This document shows, in pieces, positions 57,173 through 64,000 of a stretch of DNA of 64,000 nt. Origin of the DNA: Oscheius onirici (lineage: Eukaryota > Nematoda > Chromadorea > Rhabditida > Rhabditidae); NCBI GenBank assembly GCA_932521025.1, contig OW051470.1:8728501-8792500 (forward strand), given 5' to 3'. The stretch's first letter is position 1, and each line of letters opens with the position of its first letter. The position numbers were made by a program, and so were the translations under genes. The notes beneath the pieces are model-generated. The model saw only the letters and a list, made by a program, of their open reading frames with translations. It had not been told where the DNA came from and ran no database searches.

Positions 57173-60100
57173 ATGTCTGAAGGAGTCGGAACTGGCGAGG
57201 TGAGTCATTTTCCTTTGAAATTACCGACATACCGCCAATTGCCTCGAAAGTAAAGGATTGTCCCATAGAAAAACAGTTAATAGCCGAAAAAGCTTTTAGA
57301 AGTTTCTTTTTAGCCGTCCCATGAAAATCATGCAATTTCAATTAGTTTTTATCCTCAGATTAAAATCTCCCGTCAGATGATGTTCCTAAGAGTTGTAGTT
57401 TCGAAAAAAAGCGATCGTATTTTTGGAACGAGAACAATAATTTTTGGGCTGGTACTTTTGAACTGGTACTAAGGAGTCGACACTTGTCTGGGTACAGTCA
57501 AAATTGGATTTTTTTTGTTGGAAAACTACATTCTTAGGAGATCAGTCAAAAAAATTGGACTCTGACTGCCCAAAAAGGATGGTCCCGATATCTTGACCTT
57601 CTGGTCAAGGAGAGGCCTTGCTCTTATCTCTCTATAGGTGGACCCACCCTTTTGTTTACTGCGAAAAGTTTTGGCCACAGCATCAGTCTCTCTCTCTCTC
57701 TCATTCATAACAGTTCCAGAACCCCCTCGGTGGGTCGTCTCGCGTGTTGTTCTCTTGTTTGCTTTACAGCACACAGTCTGTGCCCCCTTTTCACGGCCTG
57801 CTACCAGCTTTTTTGGTGATAAAGACCTCGTTTGGAAGGGACTATACAATTGACTTTTTTCACATTTTGTTAACGTTCTTTTTCCGAAAAACAATTAAGA
57901 GAGACAGAACACTCTGAGAGCGATTTTTCCTATTGAAAGTTCATGTTTTTGTCACGTGGCAGGCTATTTTTTTCTCTTTCCCTATTGTCTGCCGAAAATG
58001 TAATTAATATTAGTGAAAGGGGGAAAGTTGACTGGTTTATTGAATTCTATCAGTCAAACAATTTTCACAGTTCTTAGAATTAGATGAAGCGAGATGGCGC
58101 AGTCCGGGTCGGACTAGGCACCCGCGCGGCCTGCTGAACGTATCGCTGAAGCGACCTGGCCCTTCAGGAAGCACCCGCACGTGAAGGAGTTTATCTCCCA
58201 GAGCTCGTCTCTGACGTTGAAACGGGTTAACACTTTAACTTTAACTTATAATTAGACCAGCCAGCTTCGTTCTCATCCCCTCCTAAAGAACATATACGAA
58301 TTTTCATATTTTCTGGCCATACGATTCCTTCCTGATCTTATACAGACCAACCGATCTCTTCTGATTCTTTAGCGGTCAGCCGGACTCTCTTTCCTACGTA
58401 AAACAATTTAGCAAAAATATTTGGCGAGGAGAGGAGTCGAACCCGGGTCGTCTGGGTGAAGAGGACGACTCTTAACAATACACCAAAATTTTAGGTCCCG
58501 GACAAACAAACACACAGAGTCCACAACAGACACCATTGCGCTTTAGTAGTAGAGAGATAGTCTGTTCAATGAATGATCCAATAGACAGACAGTCGGTGCT
58601 CCCAGACAGTTCTGTAGGAATCCAGTCAGGATAATTCCGTCAATAGATCTAATCAGTAAAATAATTGAACTGAAAAGTTCTCTAGGTACCGTATTACCTC
58701 TATTAGAAGCATGGAATAAATACACAATTGCGTATTCGCGTTTTCGGGGTCAAGACGGCATTTTCTGACTTTGTGATGTTTTGCAGAGTTGTTGCCCCTG
58801 ACACCCTTTGCAATTTTGCTGAACACCAAAAAGCTTAAAAATGTCATCTTCATTCTGAAAAGCGTGAATACGTAATTACGTATTTCTTCCGAAACTCTTC
58901 CTCGTTATGTAATGAAGTAGACGTGGTAACCTGGGCATAGGTACTCGAGATTTGGAAAGAACCAAAAGTCTTTTCTTTCTAGTTTTTTTTCTAGATAAAC
59001 TGGCTTATTTCCATTTAAAATATCGATTTTTCCTCCCAGATTTTAACTAAAAGCGCATTTCCAGATCGTCTACGGAACCTCAGGATCGCCTCTGGGTGAT
59101 GAGTCACGGGTCATGTCTGGAAAGGTGCAACAGCTCGCGTCGTCGATCTATCGCGAATTCGAGGTCATGATACAGAAATCTGGAGAGGATTCTGTTAAAG
59201 TTTGTCTTTTTCTTCAATTTTTTTTACACTTCTTTCAGAACATCATGCCTCTAGTTGTAAACGTGCTCGAAACGCTGGACATGACAATTTTGGAGCGGGA
59301 CGAACATGCCGCCGATTTGGAGATTTTCAAGGAGGACAATGAACAGCTGTTGAATCAGTTTGAGCGTGAAAAGGCTGCCAGACGGAGTGCCGAGACGAAA
59401 TATATGGAAATTGAGGATAATATGGTCGGAGAGAAGAGGGAGCTTGAGAAGAAGATTGAATCTCTGGAGAGTATCATGAGGATGCTTGAGCTGAAGGCAA
59501 AGAATGCCGCTGATCATGCTAGTAGAATGGAGGAGAGGGAGACGGAGAACAGGGCGGAATTTGACAGACTTCATGAGAGGTAAGAGACTGATTGACTGAC
59601 TGACTGACTGACTACAGTAACCTTCCAGATACAATGCCCTTCTCCGAACCCACGTTGATTACATGGAGAGGACCAAATACCTAATGGGTAACGACAAGTT
59701 CGAGCTTATGCAAAACATGCCTCTTCCGGCTGCCCAGCTCCGTAACAAGTGAGTTTTTTTCTTTGCACAGTAGCATGGCTCCAATACAAGGTGTCGTGTC
59801 GTGATTGTCCTGTTCTTTTTTTTAGCTGCTACCTGCCGTCAGGCTTGCCTTACGTGTAAGTTCTTGCACCACTGGGTTCTAACTTTTCTCGGTTTTCGCT
59901 TGTGTTTGTTCTGTCTTTCGTCTGTTAACACAATTTTCGGGCTAACCTGGTACCCTTTTCTGGGAAAAAATTGTCTCATTTAGACTCGGAATGGCTGCCT
60001 CTGTCGACGCAAACAGTATTCGCGGAGTGTCAGATCTCATCAGTGCTCACATGACTCAGAGTACGACGATGGACGTAAATTTGGCCAATCACATCACTGA

Positions 60101-63100
60101 CGGTACTGTCTGTTTAATTTTTTAAAGTTTTCCTGTTTAAAGATTGGCAAGACGAGTTCTCGTCGGATGTCGAGCCATCGCCGAGAGACTTGGCCGTGGA
60201 GGAGGCTAGTGAAAAAGAGCCCACGCCGGTGAAGCAGGCAATAAAGGTGAAAGCGACTGAAGAAGGAACGGGAGAGGCACCGAGGTAAGAACATTACTTG
60301 CCAAGCCATCTCGAAATTTGTGGCATTTGTCCCCTACTTTTTAGTCAGTAAACTTCTCAGCGCAGTCCTTCAAATAGTTATTGATATGACATGTAAAGTC
60401 TGTTAGACTTTACATGTCATATCAAAAACTAAAAAGAACGCTACTGTTTAAAAAAACTACAGTAACCGCTACAGTAACCCCGCTAAAGAACGCTACAGTA
60501 ACCCCGAATTTCTTTCCCTGCGGCACCCTTATTGTTGTAACACGAGAAAGGTAGACGAGCCAACAGTCCCAGATAGGCTGCTCTGGAGGGTCCCACGGGG
60601 AAAGGAATTTTGGGTTACTGTAGCGTTCTTTTTACGCAACGTGTGAGCATTGGATAGTCGGTCAACTTCGTCGAATTTTCGAGTTCTCTCGACTTGCGAC
60701 TGTATCCTACGCTCGCACGTTATGCAGGTAAAAGGGTCACAAGAAATGCTGTAATGGACCAACTTTCAAACTAGACAAGTAGTTCCCAGAATCTGCAAGA
60801 TGTTTCTAGAATTATTCACTTTTCAGAGAATCTGTCGAAGGAGGCGAGTCGGAAGATGCATTAGGAGCAGATCTAACCGGTAAGTCTACTCTCCTTCCCC
60901 TTGTCAAAAAGTCCATGTCATTCACAATCTCCTCCTTTCTCTCTCATCCCACATTTCACCCTGATTCAGGCAACATCGTAGACCCAGCTGAATTTGCCTC
61001 AGCCGGTAGGGACACTCTATCGTGTCGTTTACTGTTGTGGCTTGTTTTGAAAAATACTCAAAAGTACGTCAACTACAGTGTGTTATTGCGTATCTGTTGA
61101 CGCTCTTTTGAGTGTTTCTTTTCATACCGTAAAATCGAAGCGTACCCCGTATCAAAAATCCGCTATTTCAGGTCGAAGACATCATTTTTTGACTTTTCGA
61201 TATTCTACAGAATTGTAGAAAAGATCAAGGGCTACAACTTTGCAGAACATGAAAAAGCTGAAAAATGCCGTCTTCGACCTGAAAAGGACGTGTACGCAAT
61301 TGCGTACTTTCTGGGGTGTGCTTCTATTATGGTCACTACGGTGTTTATTCCCATTGTTGTCCAGTATGTTGTCTCTTTGGTTCAATCCCCAGCTTTTTCC
61401 TTGGTTCATTTTCGTTGTATTGTCTTGTGTCTCCAGATGAGGACTATGAGCAGCACGTCAATGTTGGCACCCGCACCACGTCAATGTCGCAAGAGGACGA
61501 CGATCTAGGTTTGTCCTTGGTTCTCCGGTGCTTCTTTGGCTGTCGTGGCATGTTGCACGTTTCTTTGAACTCTTTTTCTATGAACCAAACTAACTATTTT
61601 TCTAATTTCAGTTAACGACACTTTCATTGGTAGGTTTTTGAATGGAGTGGTGTAATTTGTGCCTCTAACATTATGTACCGTAACCAGACGTTTCGGTCCA
61701 TTTTCAGGATAAACGCTGGTCGACAAGTTCTAATTTTAGGATAAGATCAAGAACTAGTATTTCGGTCTAAATTACAGTAACCAGTTTTTCGAGCCAAAAG
61801 CTACAGTAATCCTCACATATCCTAAAAATTAGACAGCCGTTGTTTAGCTGTAACTACAATAACAAAAACTTCATTTTTTTCGAAAATATAAAAAACGCAG
61901 AGTGTATTGTGTGCATGAAAACAGAAAGGGATGGCTACTGTTTACGACTTAAAATTTAAGATGTCGTGCTCGGAAAAGCCATCCCACTGAATCAGAAGAC
62001 TTTTTTTTCAGGAATGGGCAGAGAGGTGGAAAATCTGATCAAGGAGAATACGGAACTGCTGGACATGAAGAATGCTCTGAATATTGTCAAGAACGATCTG
62101 ATTGCCAGGGTTGATGAACTGTGCAGGTGAGAGACAGAGAGAAGAGGGACAGTAAACTGAACATTTTCCAGTGAGAACGACATTCTCCGCGAAGAGATCC
62201 GCAGTCTGGAAATGGTCCGAATCAAGATGCAGGAGAATCAGGAAAGAACAGAGGAAGAATTGAAGAGTGTCAAGGCAAAACTTGCCGAAAAAGAGGCCGA
62301 AGCTGATGAGGAAGATGTCCCACTGGCTCAGAGAAAGAGATTCACACGCTCCGAAATGCAGAGAGTCTTGATCGATAGAAATACTTACAAAGTGGGTTAC
62401 GGTATCTGTGGCCGTCACTGTTGGATTTTAGGAAAAGCTAATGGAGCTGGAAGAGTCTCTGAAGTGGACAGAGATGCAGAGAGCCAGAAAACTACAGCAA
62501 CAGCAGCAGCCTCAACAGAAGAAGGGCGGTATTTGGGATTTGTGAGTTTTTCTTTAGAATGACTGGGACAGGGACAGGGACAGTACATGTCATTTTTCAG
62601 CTTCTCCGGTCTCTTTGGCGAGTCTCTGTCTCCAACGAATCAACGTCGTGCCACATCCAGAGCAGATTCACGTGGCAAGATGACCAGAAGCATGGAGTAC
62701 ATCGACCCAGACACGTCAGTCGCCTCCTAGTTCCTTTTTTGAGAGCTTTTTAAAAACTTGCCATATTTTTTTGAAAGAAAGGCAAATGCGGGTCTTTTAT
62801 AAACCTTCTACATCTTTCCTGTGTTGTGTTGTGAGCCCGTGTCGTCTCTTTTTTATTTTGATTTTCCCGCAGATTCAGCCTTACTTCAATGATGAAGACT
62901 TATCAGTCGGTAACCTATATCGGTTAATTTGCCAGTCTATACGTTAGAAGTTTTAGCAGGAATTTGAAGCGTGGTGTGCCTTCAAATAGTATATAAATTT
63001 CATACTGCGCACCAACTTGAAATCAAATCCCAATCCAATTCATGCTATGGTAGGTCACGGTACTCGTTTTTATGCTTCTTATTCTAAAAATTCTACTTGT

Positions 63101-64000
63101 TCACAAACTTAGGGATACCGTAGTCCTGTCTCTAATTTCAAACTTTTCCATTGCAAGTAGGTTAACTCAGCTTAAGATACCGTTACCATCCCGCTCATAT
63201 TTCATTTCCGAAATTTTGAAATCCAGGAAAAATATACTATTGGATAGTGAAAAATAGCAGAAAATTTTAGGATTTCCGAAAGACGAGCAGCTGAGAGAAG
63301 AGAGCAGTACAAGCTGGTCAGGGAGCATGTCAAGAGAGACGACAGTGGACGGATCGAGGTATTCTTTTTCTTACCTTTTTCCCACTTTTACACCTTTTCA
63401 AGGCCTACGGCTGGTCACTCCCAGCAGTCGAAGCTTCCACCAACTCTCCAATGGTCCCAGTCCCGGTCTGTTGTCGCCCCCTGCTGGACAATCAGCCAGC
63501 TTTGAAGGTTTGTTTTGACTTATGGCTCTAATGCATAAATTTTGCAGGTCTGGTGCTCGACGGGTGTGATTTTGAGGGGTGGAAGAGGGAAAGACGGGAA
63601 CTTTATCGTCGGAGATCCTATATATTTTTCTCCCGGAGCCAAGAAGGTCGGAAAGCAGGAAGGTCATGATCAGTTGGAGAATGAGATCTCGGTTAGTCTT
63701 ACTGTCTCTCTGTCTCTGTCCCTATGTCTCTCTGTCCCTCTGTTCCTATGTCCATCTGTCTCCCCGCCTCTCTGTCTCTGTGTCCCCAAACCCTTCAATT
63801 TCCAGAGAGCCCGTGCCCTAGACGCCAGAGAAAGCGAACTGCTCGAATGGGAATCCTCATCTCTCGTCTGGATTGGCAGTTCTAATCAGGGACAGAGTCT
63901 GGTAGCTGTTCTGGACGCCAACAATCCGAACAATGTCATCGAGACTTTCGATGCTTGCGACTCTCACCTTCTCTCAATGTGTGGAGTTCCGGGCGTCATG
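57173..64000 (+). CDS. unc-16: UNC-16 / JIP3-like scaffold protein, cut by right edge
   Basis: Eighteen exons join in phase: 57173-57199, 59065-59199, 59239-59579, 59629-59748, 59984-60102, 60143-60284, 60827-60879, 60970-61005, 61437-61508, 61612-61629, 62012-62126, 62172-62391, 62432-62541, 62601-62714, 63271-63358, 63403-63507, 63548-63691 and 63806-64000 (continuing). The first 200 residues hold the RH1 region and a long coiled coil ([37 protein letters not shown]). A Ser/Asp-rich linker follows, then the leucine-zipper and RH2 region ([29 protein letters not shown], split here from the full motif) and GIWDFFSGLFGE. The last exons enter the C-terminal WD-like domain ([13 protein letters not shown]). 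UNC-16/JIP3 links kinesin-1, dynein and JNK modules to axonal cargo. Exons of 18, 36 and 53 nt with in-phase borders suggest alternative splicing of the linker. Intron 1 is 1.87 kb. Confidence 0.93.
58091..58145 (+). other. tRNA A-box-like sequence
   Basis: GAGATGGCGCAGTCCGGGTC resembles the A box and D arm of the other tRNA-like copies, but no convincing B box follows at tRNA spacing. It lies in unc-16 intron 1. Confidence 0.25.
58424..58492 (-). other. tRNA-like sequence inside a Helitron-like element
   Basis: On the minus strand TTTTGGTGTATTGTTAAGAG and CCCGGGTTCGACTCC resemble A and B boxes, with GTCGTC/GACGAC able to form an anticodon-like stem. Acceptor pairing fails. It lies about 65 bases inside the Helitron-like end at 58558. 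Confidence 0.4.
58521..58558 (-). mobile_element. Helitron-like 5' terminus (second copy)
   Basis: On the minus strand, directly after an A, the sequence TCTCTCTACTACTAAAGCGC continues AATGGTGTCTGT, identical over 32 bases to the copy at 18813. After that the two diverge, so they share an end but not an interior. It lies in unc-16 intron 1. Confidence 0.6.
58720..58883. repeat. Foldback family A copy, full length
   Basis: The ends ATACACAATTGCGTATTCGCG and CGTGAATACGTAATTACGTAT are inverted, as are AAGACGGCATTTT / AAAAATGTCATCTT and the inner GATGTTTTGCAGAGTTG / CAATTTTGCTGAACA. This shows the family's full layout, about 164 bp. Confidence 0.85.
60381..60425. repeat. Perfect palindrome, 20-bp arms, 5-base loop
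   Basis: TTGATATGACATGTAAAGTC, loop TGTTA, then the exact reverse complement. It lies in unc-16 intron 6, just before a family C element. Confidence 0.9.
60431..60633. repeat. Foldback family C copy
   Basis: AAAAAGAACGCTACTG and three further AACGCTACAGTAACCCC units face the inverted GGGTTACTGTAGCGTTCTTTTT at the right end. The same arm motif occurs at 38893-39104. Confidence 0.8.
61138..61308. repeat. Foldback family A copy, full length
   Basis: CAGGTCGAAGACATCATTTTT and AAAAATGCCGTCTTCGACCTG are inverted arms around CTACAACTTTGCAGAACATG and its partner; GTACGCAATTGCGTAC closes the right end. It lies in unc-16 intron 8. Confidence 0.85.

Noticed and set aside
60381-60633. CRISPR array
   Set aside because: The repeated TACAGTAACCCC units are irregular, lack spacers of constant length and belong to a foldback element in a eukaryotic intron.

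Overview
The window is nuclear DNA from a nematode. The protein set is animal and, where diagnostic, nematode: an flp-15 neuropeptide precursor, a tyrosinase with C-terminal ShK domains, an orphan Cys-loop channel subunit and unc-16. Genes are cut into many short exons with GT..AG introns, and most start codons sit just behind a pyrimidine-rich AG, as expected for spliced-leader trans-splicing. Several same-strand neighbours lie 100-250 bp apart, as in nematode operons. I cannot name the species. All gene models below were joined by hand by reading phases across introns. They are internally consistent but not supported by transcript data.

Layout. 1-2.6 kb: RTE-like retrotransposon, open at the left edge. 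2.8-8.1 kb (+): GABA-type Cys-loop channel subunit, followed at 8.2-9.2 kb (+) by a coiled-coil protein in operon-like spacing. 9.5-12.8 kb (-): tyrosinase with two ShK domains. 12.8-16.1 kb: gene-free, rich in GACAG-type simple repeats. 16.1-18.3 kb (+): an unrecognised protein whose last intron holds about 35 copies of GGGACA, then a small secreted cysteine-containing protein. 18.35-18.75 kb: RTE 3' fragment, then a Helitron-like 5' end. 19.3-27.5 kb (-): a myosin II heavy chain with a complete motor but a tail of only about 375 residues. 28.5-29.8 kb (-): GLOD4. 30.8-36.3 kb (+): eIF4H/DRR-2-like protein, BolA2-like protein and ACBD6-like protein, closely spaced. 36.5-39.9 kb (-): the OST3/MAGT1 oligosaccharyltransferase subunit behind SNU-23/ZMAT2. 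41.2-44.2 kb (+): divergent RBX-like RING protein and flp-15. 44.2-47.6 kb: gene-free, with foldback repeats. 47.6-56.1 kb (-): COQ8, CMC2, a zinc-knuckle protein and an orphan nAChR-like subunit, head to tail. 57.2-64.0 kb (+): unc-16/JIP3, cut by the right edge.

Much of the non-coding space is made of small inverted-repeat (foldback, MITE-like) elements. At least four sequence families occur in several copies, together with single-copy hairpins, the best having 68-bp arms, and dispersed tRNA-like sequences that look like SINE or pseudo-tRNA remnants. Functionally the genes cover synaptic signalling (two channel subunits, flp-15, unc-16), mitochondrial assembly (coq-8, CMC2, BolA-like), RNA handling (snu-23, drr-2-like), glycosylation (OST3) and cuticle or defence oxidation (tyrosinase). 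The most unusual gene content is the short-tailed myosin.
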